A DNA stretch of 41,017 nucleotides from Sphingobacterium thalpophilum (GTDB lineage: Bacteria; Bacteroidota; Bacteroidia; Sphingobacteriales; Sphingobacteriaceae), in assembly GCA_945878525.1 (NCBI GenBank), contig CAMCTU010000009.1, positions 1 through 41,017 on the forward strand, in the 5' to 3' direction. The notes beneath the pieces are model-generated. The model was not told where the DNA came from. It saw nothing but the letters and a program-made list of their open reading frames with translations, and did not search any database. This document shows, one piece after another, positions 1 through 9,298 of the stretch; the stretch's first letter is position 1; every line of letters begins with the position of its first letter. The translations under genes and the position numbers were made by a program.

Positions 1-551
1 ACTACTTTTGGACTTATCTGGCGGCAATAATCTAAAATCTGCTGTGGATTATAATTTACCAGTATTCCCTCAGGGTCATGAACATTCTTTAATAGATTAA
101 AACCTGTACCTAACCTACAGCTAGCAAATAAGCGATCTATCATCCTGAATATAAAATCAGGTTTACTATTTTTATAGGCTAATAAACCGGATGCCAAAAC
201 ATAATCCATATTTGGTAAATCGGCAGACCAGCAATCCCCGAGATAAAAAGTGGTGCCTGGTATTGAACTATATCTCGCTATGGCAACATCCAAAAACGCT
301 TCCATCTGATCAATTCCCGCATAACGTAAATCAGAATATTTTCTTCCGAGATATCCACACAAATCGCCGTGTCCGCAACCAAGATCCAGAACAGAAAGTC
401 CGCTCATATCCCCTATCTGGGATAAAATCTCAAAGCGGATATTCTGATTTTCATCAGATTTCCACCCAAGTGCCCCACTGGTACCCTCACCGAACATCTG
501 AATCCGTTCCTGATGAAAACGGTAAATAAGCGATCTGTCGACAAAATCCAT
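1..551 (-). CDS. Class I SAM-dependent methyltransferase, 3' end beyond the window
   Basis: Reading the minus strand from the ATG at 551 gives 183 codons with no stop up to the window edge, so the gene is partial at its C-terminus. It begins MDFVDRSLIYRFHQERIQMF. Residues 54-64 read VLDLGCGHGDL, the glycine-rich SAM-binding motif I of class I (Rossmann) methyltransferases. An acidic residue follows at the end of strand 2 (YAGIDQ), and GDCWSADLP resembles the motif around the third strand. The start lies 2 bp after the stop of the AAA+ ATPase, so it is very probably translated with the eCIS operon. Substrate is unknown: it could modify a structural protein or a cargo, or simply be the next gene in the transcript. 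The methyltransferase call is firm; a role in the injection system is inference from position. Confidence 0.85.
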   Translation of the reverse strand, partial: MDFVDRSLIYRFHQERIQMFGEGTSGALGWKSDENQNIRFEILSQIGDMSGLSVLDLGCGHGDLCGYLGRKYSDLRYAGIDQMEAFLDVAIARYSSIPGTTFYLGDCWSADLPNMDYVLASGLLAYKNSKPDFIFRMIDRLFASCRLGTGFNLLKNVHDPEGILVNYNPQQILDYCRQISPKV

Positions 552-553
552 GA

Positions 554-1906
554 TTAAACAATTTTACCCTCTTTTCCAAACTCCTTTCGGATGCCTTCAA
601 TAATATCTTTCCTTAAAATGACATTATTCCCTCTTTTCAAGGTTTTCATTGAACTATATCTGCTAACGTTAATGATTGCCCCCCCTGCCATTTCATATTT
701 TATTGCTATTTCATCAAGTTCAAAATTTTCCTCTAAGGTACTTTTTGCTGAAAAAGCTTGTTTCCACAGACGCTTACGTTGTTCAGGTCCCGGAATTGGA
801 AAATAAATCATTGACTGAAAACGGCGCGAAAATGCATCATCAAGATTTGCTTTAAGATTAGTTGCAAGAATTACTACACCCGGAAAGTCCTCTACGCGTT
901 GTAGAAGATAGGAAACTTCCTGATTTGCATGCCGGTCGTTGGAGCTACTGGTTTGGGTACGTTTACCAAATAAGGCATCAGCTTCATCAAAAAATAGAAT
1001 CCAGTTCTTATTCTCTGCCTGATCAAATACATTAGCCAAGTTCTTTTCGGTTTCTCCAATAAATTTCGAAACAACCATTGAAAGATCGATACGGTAAACA
1101 TCTAATCCGGATGACTTCCCCAAAAGACTAGCAGTCAATGTTTTACCTGTTCCTGGAGGTCCATAAAATAATGTTCTAAATCCGGGTTTTATCTTTTTGT
1201 TCATCCCCCACTCATTCATCAATGTATTTCCATGCTCAATCCAGTCTCTAATTTCATTTACCTCTTCAAGTATACTTTCTTCCAATACAAGATCACTCCA
1301 GTCAAGATTAGTGCTTATCAACTTTGCAGGAAAATGAATACCATAATCAGGTTTATGTGAAACACCACTTGTAAAATAACTGAGGTATTCTGGTGCTAAA
1401 GTAATTACGCCGCTTAAAAATGGTTCATTGGGCTGTGTGTGAATCAAATCGAGAATTTTAAATTTTCTAAAAAAATGATTTTCGCTAAAAAGGCTAATTA
1501 GATTAAATCTCTTCTCAAGATCAATTCCGGTAATAATAAATGCTGCAGTTTCGCCGGTAGGAATAAATCCCCCGTGATTTTGACCTTTAATTCCTCCTAC
1601 TTCAGTGAATCCACGATCATAGGTTGAGTTTTTTATGAAGAAAATATCCAACAAATGAGGCTGAATATGAGGTGCTAAGGCTAAAGCAAGTATAATTCGC
1701 TCTTCAAAAGCCATTTTATATAGACTTGTAATACTAGCGTAAACTGAGCCATTTTCTTCAATTTCAGGCAAAGGAATATCATAAATATCCTTATAATCAG
1801 AATCTTGAGAGAAATAGAGCTTTATTCGCGTGTCTATAACCTCTGCGAGCCATTTCATTTCCTTTGTTAATGCCTTAGCGTTAGCTTTTAATGGGCTTAT
1901 CTCCAT
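554..1906 (-). CDS. AAA+ ATPase of the contractile injection system (Afp15/Pvc15-like)
   Basis: 450 aa. The C-terminal half is an AAA+ module: Walker A GPPGTGKT near residues 249-256, Walker B ILFFDEADALFG near 303-314, sensor-1 ILATNLKANLDDAF, and arginine-finger candidates in SRRF. The N-terminal ~200 residues are the less conserved domain seen in the eCIS ATPases. In Afp/PVC clusters the corresponding ATPase is needed for particle production or cargo loading and is not part of the finished particle; a chaperone-like assembly role is the usual interpretation. The start codon lies inside the end of the tape measure gene (10-bp overlap), and a methyltransferase follows 2 bp after the stop, indicating coupled translation. 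Confidence 0.93.
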   Translation of the reverse strand: MEISPLKANAKALTKEMKWLAEVIDTRIKLYFSQDSDYKDIYDIPLPEIEENGSVYASITSLYKMAFEERIILALALAPHIQPHLLDIFFIKNSTYDRGFTEVGGIKGQNHGGFIPTGETAAFIITGIDLEKRFNLISLFSENHFFRKFKILDLIHTQPNEPFLSGVITLAPEYLSYFTSGVSHKPDYGIHFPAKLISTNLDWSDLVLEESILEEVNEIRDWIEHGNTLMNEWGMNKKIKPGFRTLFYGPPGTGKTLTASLLGKSSGLDVYRIDLSMVVSKFIGETEKNLANVFDQAENKNWILFFDEADALFGKRTQTSSSNDRHANQEVSYLLQRVEDFPGVVILATNLKANLDDAFSRRFQSMIYFPIPGPEQRKRLWKQAFSAKSTLEENFELDEIAIKYEMAGGAIINVSRYSSMKTLKRGNNVILRKDIIEGIRKEFGKEGKIV

Positions 1907-4900
1907 TCTACATAAATAAATTCAGTCATCCATGGAGTTTTGATCATTCCTAATCCCCAGGGCAATGTGTCCAATAATACATCGTATCCCCTATTCTCAA
2001 CCTTTAAATTCCAATTATCTTGAATCCTTGACAATGCACCATTCCGTTGTATAAAAGAAGCCTGGAAGCTTTCAGCAGATGTATTTTTAAGCTTTTCCCA
2101 TTGTACCAGGACAGCATTTAGAAGTTCGCCAGAAACTTTCCTTTCAAGTTCAGTTAAACTAATTCCTGAGCTAATAGGCTGATCAATTGGTATATTACAA
2201 AGTATTTTGTTCAAAACTAATTCATGTTCTTCATTGTTTTCTGTACTAAATGCAAGATACTGAAGTAAATGAACTGCTCTATGTCTAAATTCCTCTGTCA
2301 TAAAATCGCCATCTTTAATCATGTTAAGTCTGTTAAAATAGGTACTTAAAAATGGATGTAGAATCACAAGACCTGCATTATGAATATAGATTGAATCCTT
2401 ATCGGATAAAAATTCTGTCACGGATTTCTTTTGTACTTCTTGCAGCTGCTCCTGAATCTCCCTTTTAAGTTGTAAGTCAACTTTCTTTAATTCATTAGGA
2501 TCTAAATTCAATAAATTATCAATAGATGATTTTTCAGTGGTTTTGAGTTCGTTCTTCAACTCCTCCATTTTTGTTTCTATTTTTTCTAAGCGTGAAGACA
2601 ACTTTCTTAAATCAGGAATCTGAGTCATTATTAAACGATCATATTCATTGCTTGATTTTAAACTTTGACTGATTGATGAAATTATTTTAATAGTTAACTG
2701 GTAATTATTCTCAGTGAGAAATTCAATAAGCTGATTAAAATAAGCATTAATAGTTGATGCTTTAATAATTCCACCATACATCATCAGATTGAAACTGCGA
2801 ATAAATAGCTCAAGTCTTTCCCTGTCTAACCGATCATAAAGGATTGCTTGTAACCATTCGTTCAAGATTTTTATCTCTGCCGGAATTTGAACTTTGTTTT
2901 TAAGTTCAGTATCCAACATATCATATACCAATGAATCTGTTAAAAAGCGAGCTAAATGAATAGAAACGGAGGGTGATTTTAGTAATAATGCGAGTATATT
3001 TTTATTTTCAGAAATTGGGTTTTTAGTTAAATTTTCAATTAAACGGAAGAGACTTTTCTCATTGAAGCCTAATTGTGATTTTTGACGAATAAATAGAAGA
3101 ATATTCCTTTCAAACTTTGTTGCCAAAAAGTTTTTTAGACTATTTTCTTCAATCGAATTTGATTGTCCTAATAAATCATGCAAACTGAAAATATTTTGAG
3201 CATCATATTTCTCAGAGCTGATTATTCTATCTAAATCAGCGACACTGTTTTTATGAAGAAACAGTAGCAATTGTTTTAAAAACGTATTGATTGAAACTGT
3301 CGAACTTTGTTTATATCTCTGCGGCAATTTATTAAATCGAAGAAAGTAGCGTAAGATAAAAGTTGCTTCATTGATAAGCTTATCAAGTGGAATCAGTTCG
3401 TTTTCTATACTTTCTGACCTTAATTGCTCATTCAATAGGAGTTCGATTTCAATCAATTTTGACCATGCTGGAAATTTTCTATTGGATATAAGAGGGTCTA
3501 AACTATCCGAATTTTCCTCCAGATACCGAAAAACCTTATTAAGTTGGGCACTAACCTGTTTGTCAAATACCAAAGAATTAAGGAACAATGCGATTTTCTT
3601 TGTAGATATATCTATTGATAAGGACAGATTTACTATAAAAGAAGCTAGAAAATCTCCTGGTTTAAAGCTTTCGTAGTAATTTTTTTTGTACATATCCCAT
3701 AATGATGCTAAAGTAATTCGATCCATCATGTTTTTTTCAATTGATTGAAAAAAAGGATTACTATAAAATAATGAACTAATTTTTTCAGAATATCTGAAAG
3801 CCTTATTTCCATCAGGCAGATTTCGGAAAAGTTTAATCATGAGCAACTTGGATACCTGATTTAGTATCCTCGTACGGGCTATTAAACTTTGTCCGGCAAA
3901 CTTTAAGAATATAACTGTTTCAGTTGGTGATTCTTTAAATAGTTGTTCTATTAATACAGATATCGACGTATTAGAATATTTTTCTGAAGCCCACCACGGA
4001 TAATGTCCTAATTTCAGCCAATAATAGAGTAAATCTCTCAAGTTTTTTGACTCAATTCTTTGGGGAATCTGAAGGTTTAGTTCATTTGTATTTTCACTAC
4101 TAAAAGTTGATGCCAATGCTTTATCTTGAATTTTATAAAGTTTACTTAAATCACGAATAAGTGAAATATGCCTTGTACTGTGGTGATGCCTGATGCCAAT
4201 ACTTTGAACAAGAAAAACAAGCAAATCAGCAAAACTAATATTAAAACGGTTTGCCAGATTTCTGATATTGCTTTCAAGAAACATCTGCCGGTTAAATTCA
4301 GAACCTCTGTCTACCAATAAATACTCTAAAACAAACTCCCAAATCGCCTCAGTAAGTTCAAGACTTTGAACTTTAATCTTTGAATCTCTGTTATTATTTT
4401 CTTTAGCTTCGATGATGTAATCGGTGATAAATTCAACCTGTTGAGGCTCAATAATCTTAAGAATTGAGAATAAAATTTCTTCTTTGAATCTCTTTACAAT
4501 TAATCTCCTGCTATATTGCTTCTGTCCGATGCTGCGAAGCAGTATAGCCATCGTTTTAGGTTTAGTATCTAACATGCTTATTATTAGCATGTCTAATGAT
4601 TTTTGATCTGAATAATTGGACCACCATGGAAAGCTTCCAAAAATTAGGTAATATCTAATTAGCTCCAGATTATTCGATAGTTCCGGCAATTTATTTTCGA
4701 GTTTATCTTTTGAGAGCTTAGTCTTCTTCTCCTGACTAGGATCCACCTCCGTGAATAATTCTAGAATAATACTATGTAATGAATCAATATTTCTTAATTC
4801 CCGATCATTAGATTTAAGACCGGCGGCGAATAGGGCAAGAAGTTCACTAAAATCTGTATTGAAATGAGCCGCCATATTGATCAGCATATTTTTGACAAAC

Positions 4901-5640
4901 TCTTTTCTATTGAAATGAGAACCTCTGTCAACAATCAAAAAGCTGACTATTAATAGCCAGATGGCTCTTTTAAAATCGCTTTCTTCATTTTTGACAAGTA
5001 AAATTTCTTTTTGAACCTGAACTAAATTATGTTGATAATCAAAAATGAATTCAGCTTCATCAGGCTCTATTACTATAATAATGTATCTGATTTGCTGTTC
5101 TGAGAACTGGTAAGTCAGGCGCTTTCTGACATTATAATCTTTTCCTAACCGCATTACTAGCTCTTTTAATCTTAGAGAAGAATGTAATAGTAAAAATTCT
5201 AAGACTTCAGATATAGTAAGACCTTCTGTGCTGGTGACCCACCATGGAAATGAACCTTTTTGCAAAAAAAACTCCAATAGCTGAAGGTAATTACCTTTGA
5301 TATCATCCTGAAATATATCTTCAGAATGAGTTACAGCAGCTGCATTGTCATGTAGAAGAATGAGTCTAAGCTCCTCCTCGATTTTTTGAATAATCCTGTT
5401 AGGAAGTTCAGTATCTAAAAACTCAAAACCTATTTCGCCAACATCTATGATTAATGTATCTACTTTTATTATTCTGTTTGAAGGAAGAATTCTATCGAAC
5501 AATTGGTTCATTTCCTCCATCAAACGATTATTAAAAATCAAACTTATTTTATCTTGTAGCACATCACTTTTTTCTGTAGAAGAAAAATCAACATCGAAGA
5601 TTTGACGGCCGATAATATGTGGATGATTATCCATATTCAA
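1897..5640 (-). CDS. eCIS tape measure protein (Afp14-like)
   Basis: 1247 aa. Matches the contractile-injection-system tape measure family. It has an N-terminal segment (about 1-100) with IIDVGEIGFEFLDTELPNRI, then repeated modules each starting with a [FY]PWW motif: GSFPWW near residue 131, GSFPWW near 337 and GHYPWW near 545. The first two modules also share a VDRGS.FNR..F motif. A fourth, eroded module begins near RYFLRFNKLP. A long charged coiled-coil-like stretch follows (KIETKMEELKNELKTTEKSS), and the C-terminus ends with AGLVILHPFL and PWMTEFIYVEW, both hallmarks of the family. The protein is predicted to be mostly helical and to set tube length during assembly. The start overlaps nothing; the end overlaps the ATPase gene by 10 bp. 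Confidence 0.9.
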   Translation of the reverse strand: MNMDNHPHIIGRQIFDVDFSSTEKSDVLQDKISLIFNNRLMEEMNQLFDRILPSNRIIKVDTLIIDVGEIGFEFLDTELPNRIIQKIEEELRLILLHDNAAAVTHSEDIFQDDIKGNYLQLLEFFLQKGSFPWWVTSTEGLTISEVLEFLLLHSSLRLKELVMRLGKDYNVRKRLTYQFSEQQIRYIIIVIEPDEAEFIFDYQHNLVQVQKEILLVKNEESDFKRAIWLLIVSFLIVDRGSHFNRKEFVKNMLINMAAHFNTDFSELLALFAAGLKSNDRELRNIDSLHSIILELFTEVDPSQEKKTKLSKDKLENKLPELSNNLELIRYYLIFGSFPWWSNYSDQKSLDMLIISMLDTKPKTMAILLRSIGQKQYSRRLIVKRFKEEILFSILKIIEPQQVEFITDYIIEAKENNNRDSKIKVQSLELTEAIWEFVLEYLLVDRGSEFNRQMFLESNIRNLANRFNISFADLLVFLVQSIGIRHHHSTRHISLIRDLSKLYKIQDKALASTFSSENTNELNLQIPQRIESKNLRDLLYYWLKLGHYPWWASEKYSNTSISVLIEQLFKESPTETVIFLKFAGQSLIARTRILNQVSKLLMIKLFRNLPDGNKAFRYSEKISSLFYSNPFFQSIEKNMMDRITLASLWDMYKKNYYESFKPGDFLASFIVNLSLSIDISTKKIALFLNSLVFDKQVSAQLNKVFRYLEENSDSLDPLISNRKFPAWSKLIEIELLLNEQLRSESIENELIPLDKLINEATFILRYFLRFNKLPQRYKQSSTVSINTFLKQLLLFLHKNSVADLDRIISSEKYDAQNIFSLHDLLGQSNSIEENSLKNFLATKFERNILLFIRQKSQLGFNEKSLFRLIENLTKNPISENKNILALLLKSPSVSIHLARFLTDSLVYDMLDTELKNKVQIPAEIKILNEWLQAILYDRLDRERLELFIRSFNLMMYGGIIKASTINAYFNQLIEFLTENNYQLTIKIISSISQSLKSSNEYDRLIMTQIPDLRKLSSRLEKIETKMEELKNELKTTEKSSIDNLLNLDPNELKKVDLQLKREIQEQLQEVQKKSVTEFLSDKDSIYIHNAGLVILHPFLSTYFNRLNMIKDGDFMTEEFRHRAVHLLQYLAFSTENNEEHELVLNKILCNIPIDQPISSGISLTELERKVSGELLNAVLVQWEKLKNTSAESFQASFIQRNGALSRIQDNWNLKVENRGYDVLLDTLPWGLGMIKTPWMTEFIYVEWR

Positions 5641-5653
5641 TCATTATTGAATA

Positions 5654-8503
5654 CTAATTATATTGATAAATCATTTGTACTAATGCATTTCTTAGAACTT
5701 CCCTTGTACTGGGATCTAATTGTTCGGCAGTAAACTTCTTCCAGTCAAAGTACCATGCTTCAAACCTTTTCATTTTGTTAATTCCCATCCAAATAAAATT
5801 AACTTTAACGTGAGCCGGTGAATTTAATCTAAACAAGTTTTCTGCTGCCTCTCTAAACCCTTTGTCTTGAAAACGAGCTGGCCAGGATGGAAAAATAACA
5901 GTCATGTTGAGTCTGAAGAAATCTTCATTAATCATGAAATGATTTTCCCCTTTTACCACCATTTGAAATCTGGAAAGAAATTTATCCTTTTGGCCAGAGT
6001 AAATCTTAAAATATGAATAGATATTTTGATCGTCGAAATCCTTATTCATTATGTAAGAATCAGGGAGTTCTGAAACAGGAGAATACAGATTTATTTTACA
6101 AAATTTGGCAAGTTTCTCATCATTTAATTCAACTTCATTGGATAAAAGTTCGATTAATGATGCAATCACTTCCTCGCGTTCCTGATATGTCATCCATCTG
6201 CTGTGCTCCATTAAATTATGGCCATTTCTTGTAATAAACTTAAATCCAAATACTTTTGAATTCAAATCAGGGCGCAGAAGGATGTGTTCTAATAAATAAA
6301 ATCCCTCTGATTGGATATTCAACCTCTTGATATAATCAATCATATTCTTCAATGACTTCATTGCACTGGCATGAGTCAGGAACCGACTAATTATAGTCCA
6401 TTTTACCTGGAACGGGGACTTATACAGTATTATATGTTGATTCGAATTTTCAGGATCTGGTCCGATTCTAAAATTCCGGATATCCAAAGCATATTTTAGT
6501 ATGCTTATTTCTTGGTTTTGTAGTAGAAAGGCGTCATTTGGAACATTTTCATTTCTAATAATTAGCCCATCACGAATCAACTCGTTTATTTCTGATTTAT
6601 CTATCAGAATATTAGTCACATCACTTTGAATGTAAGTTTGAACAGGATTTATTTTATTTGAAATTAAATTTGTTTCAGCAGGTTCCTGACTAATATTTTC
6701 ATTATCGAATACAGCACTCAACTTTCTATCAAAACTTTCGGGAGTGATATACAGTAAAAGTCTCATTTTAGAGGTAAAGTCCCAATTATTTTTTGACTTC
6801 TTTGAGCTCAAATAATTGAATGCTCTAAAACGGTTTGAGCTTAGTTTAGGTAAATTCTTTAGTATTGATGATTTCCATCTTAACTCGTTATTAAGTTTGT
6901 TTTCGTCTAAATTACTCTCATAAAGTGATGAAAAGAGCTTAACAGGATATGGAATTACAAATTCATTAAACCTGGCCAGAAAATGATCCAAAATCTGGTT
7001 TTTTCTTGAATTGAAAGTATTGTGAGTTTCTATCGAGTTATTTAGTGATTTGATGTAGCCATTATTTACATCATTTTTAAAATCCTCCCAGTTCTGATCA
7101 GTAATTTCTGGATACCTGGAAGTAAATGCATTCAATAAATATTTAACATCAGGAATACTATACAATGGATTAGCATGATAGGTTCGAGAGTCATTTTGAT
7201 TTAAGTCAATGGATAATATATCACCAATATTGGAAAGCTGGGATAAATAATTAGCCATAATTTGCTCAAAAAAGAGCAAAAATCCTTTCAATTGCTTAGC
7301 CTGTCCCTTTCTTGATTTAGTTGCATTATTAGGAAGACCTTCGTGGCCAATACCATAAATAGTTGGAAATAGATTTTGAATTGAGTGAAAAACTTTGTTG
7401 TTTCTAAACTTACCATCTATTTTTTCAATAGAAGAATTACCATAAAATGATGAGATAAAATCTCGTTTTCCAGTTTCTCTGATCTTATTTAGAATAGATC
7501 TGAAAACGGGTCTTTTAATATTGGATTCAATATTGTCTTTGAAGATTTTAATTTTTTGTTCTGATGATTTAGTATCTAACAATGCAAAACTATCTTCAGC
7601 AATTCTGAATGGTTTGTTAAAACTACTTTGTTGAGTGTTTATTATCTTTAAATTCTTTACAGATAATACGCCATCAATCTCTGATATTGATTTTATAAGT
7701 TCTATGGGGTCAATCAATGTTGTCCTGCTTTTTAATTCACTATCGGGGATAAATCCTTTAGTTAAAAAGGGGCCATTATAAATTTGATCGATACTCAAAC
7801 CTATACTAAGAAGCTCATCTTCTGTGTAGTATTTTACAGGCGGATTTAAAATATTTTCAAGATGATGGTATACATATGCAAGTATTTCTTCTGAAAGCCG
7901 GTGATTCTCAACCATGATATCAGCTTCAATAATTAGCTTTTCAGGTTTAAGTACTATAATTTCAGTTAAAATATCCTCACAAAGGTTTCTTTTTTCGACA
8001 AAACATTTACGAACCTGTTCTGAAATATTTACTGAAATATTAGTGTCAATTAGTAATTTTTCAGCTGTTTTAGGATCAACCTGTACAATGATTTTGTACA
8101 ATCCATTTAAAGCAGTTTGAGCGTAAGCAGATTTAATAGGAGATAACCATACATTTTTTACTACTTCAATTTCATCAATAATAACTTTGCGGAAGTCGTT
8201 TATTGTAACCGGATTGGTTGTTAAAATTTCTTCTTTAGTGAAAAATGCATTTTTGTAATAGTCAATTTTCCCAAATTCGTCGGCCAAAAGATCCTGCAGA
8301 GGAAAATCGGTTCTGTAAGCAAGTTCGGTTATGCTAAAACATAATTGCTCTAAAATTGTTAAACCCGGATCGTGAAGGTTGAAATCGGTCCAACTTTTAC
8401 CTGAAAGCCTTTGAATCAATTCAATTCCACTTTTCCGAAGAAAATCGAAATCCATTGCAGGATCCTTTGCGGATGCTTTATCTATTGAAACAGGCTTGGT
8501 CAT
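5654..8503 (-). CDS. Second baseplate wedge protein (Afp12-like)
   Basis: 949 aa. The N-terminus carries DFNLHDPGLTILEQLCFSIT, which is the conserved opening of eCIS baseplate wedge proteins of the Afp12/Pvc12 type and also occurs in J-like wedge proteins. The rest is poorly conserved. The C-terminus contains SPAHVKVNFIWM and a short helical tail (FEAWYFDWKKF), again seen in this family. In Afp and PVC the protein pairs with the J-like Afp11 to form the wedges that surround the spike and trigger sheath contraction. It sits between the 257-aa fibre-like gene (17 bp) and the tape measure gene (13 bp). No membrane segment or signal peptide is visible, as expected for a cytoplasmically assembled particle. 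Confidence 0.82.
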   Translation of the reverse strand: MTKPVSIDKASAKDPAMDFDFLRKSGIELIQRLSGKSWTDFNLHDPGLTILEQLCFSITELAYRTDFPLQDLLADEFGKIDYYKNAFFTKEEILTTNPVTINDFRKVIIDEIEVVKNVWLSPIKSAYAQTALNGLYKIIVQVDPKTAEKLLIDTNISVNISEQVRKCFVEKRNLCEDILTEIIVLKPEKLIIEADIMVENHRLSEEILAYVYHHLENILNPPVKYYTEDELLSIGLSIDQIYNGPFLTKGFIPDSELKSRTTLIDPIELIKSISEIDGVLSVKNLKIINTQQSSFNKPFRIAEDSFALLDTKSSEQKIKIFKDNIESNIKRPVFRSILNKIRETGKRDFISSFYGNSSIEKIDGKFRNNKVFHSIQNLFPTIYGIGHEGLPNNATKSRKGQAKQLKGFLLFFEQIMANYLSQLSNIGDILSIDLNQNDSRTYHANPLYSIPDVKYLLNAFTSRYPEITDQNWEDFKNDVNNGYIKSLNNSIETHNTFNSRKNQILDHFLARFNEFVIPYPVKLFSSLYESNLDENKLNNELRWKSSILKNLPKLSSNRFRAFNYLSSKKSKNNWDFTSKMRLLLYITPESFDRKLSAVFDNENISQEPAETNLISNKINPVQTYIQSDVTNILIDKSEINELIRDGLIIRNENVPNDAFLLQNQEISILKYALDIRNFRIGPDPENSNQHIILYKSPFQVKWTIISRFLTHASAMKSLKNMIDYIKRLNIQSEGFYLLEHILLRPDLNSKVFGFKFITRNGHNLMEHSRWMTYQEREEVIASLIELLSNEVELNDEKLAKFCKINLYSPVSELPDSYIMNKDFDDQNIYSYFKIYSGQKDKFLSRFQMVVKGENHFMINEDFFRLNMTVIFPSWPARFQDKGFREAAENLFRLNSPAHVKVNFIWMGINKMKRFEAWYFDWKKFTAEQLDPSTREVLRNALVQMIYQYN

Positions 8504-8520
8504 TTAAATTCTGAGAAAAA

Positions 8521-9294
8521 TTATTCGGAAGGATCAAGAAAAAGAAAATCGTCCCATAAACGGGTAATAGAATACTGAATATTTACTTCTTCACCATAAT
8601 TACTATTTGATCTTATTTCAAGATTATAATCATGAGTTGTTCCAGTCCATCTAAGGTTCAATTTATTCCAAAAGAACCCATAATGAGTTTGAGTTTTCTT
8701 TATCTTACTTCCTCTAGGTCCATAAACTCCTAACGCAACTGCACGCATCAAAGCAAATCTGCCAGATCCTTTTTTTCCGGTTCTGGCCATAATCTCAAAT
8801 GCCTGGCAATGGTCAAGTTTCTCAAGAATGGTATGCCATTTACCATCTGCAGGTCTGGAACCGCTTTTATACGTTCCAATTCTGCCCTGCATACCAGCAA
8901 ATCCTTCAACTTCCAATTTAAAGGAATCATCACATTTTGTGCCTATACCAAGATTCCCATTAGTGTGAAAAAAAAAGCTGGATTCATTTTCACTTCTTAC
9001 ACCATCCTGAATTTTAAATGGTTTTAAAGCAAGACTTGTTGGATCAAATTCATCTTTAGCAATCTGAAAAAAGGGATCTTGTTCATTTAAATCTTTGTAA
9101 AAAGAAATCAGATTTTTTGCTTCTTCAGTTGACGATATTTTTAAGCCATTAACTTCATCTTTAGAAAATCCATCATCAACCTTATGAACCATAGAATTGA
9201 TAAGGTCAGAATAATGTTTTTCAGAAGGTATTTTACCATTTCTAAAAAACTCTTTTAGCTGTTCACGGCTTTGATATTGCTTTTTCTTGTCCAT
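8521..9294 (-). CDS. Unrecognised eCIS protein, fibre-like
   Basis: 257 aa. I do not recognise a named family. The N-terminal 40 residues (SREQLKEFFRNGKIPSEKHY, then DLINSMVHKVDDGF) form a charged helical segment. A short bridge at about residues 108-115 reads NGNLGIGT, a motif common in fibre and adhesin proteins of Bacteroidetes. The C-terminal ~125 residues are rich in aromatic and basic residues and predicted beta, for example HYGFFWNKLNLRWTGTTHDY. The gene lies between the two baseplate wedge genes (4 bp and 17 bp gaps), which is close to where Afp-type clusters put the tail fibre gene. A fibre or baseplate-decorating role with a C-terminal binding domain is inference. No canonical long Afp13-like fibre exists in the window. 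Confidence 0.6.
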   Translation of the reverse strand: MDKKKQYQSREQLKEFFRNGKIPSEKHYSDLINSMVHKVDDGFSKDEVNGLKISSTEEAKNLISFYKDLNEQDPFFQIAKDEFDPTSLALKPFKIQDGVRSENESSFFFHTNGNLGIGTKCDDSFKLEVEGFAGMQGRIGTYKSGSRPADGKWHTILEKLDHCQAFEIMARTGKKGSGRFALMRAVALGVYGPRGSKIKKTQTHYGFFWNKLNLRWTGTTHDYNLEIRSNSNYGEEVNIQYSITRLWDDFLFLDPSE

Positions 9295-9298
9295 ATTT

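Noticed and set aside
191-529. 112-aa plus-strand frame
   Set aside because: Antisense shadow of the partial methyltransferase, whose minus-strand frame has a SAM motif and fits the operon.
892-1101. 69-aa minus-strand frame
   Set aside because: Alternative frame within the AAA+ Walker B region; no independent support.
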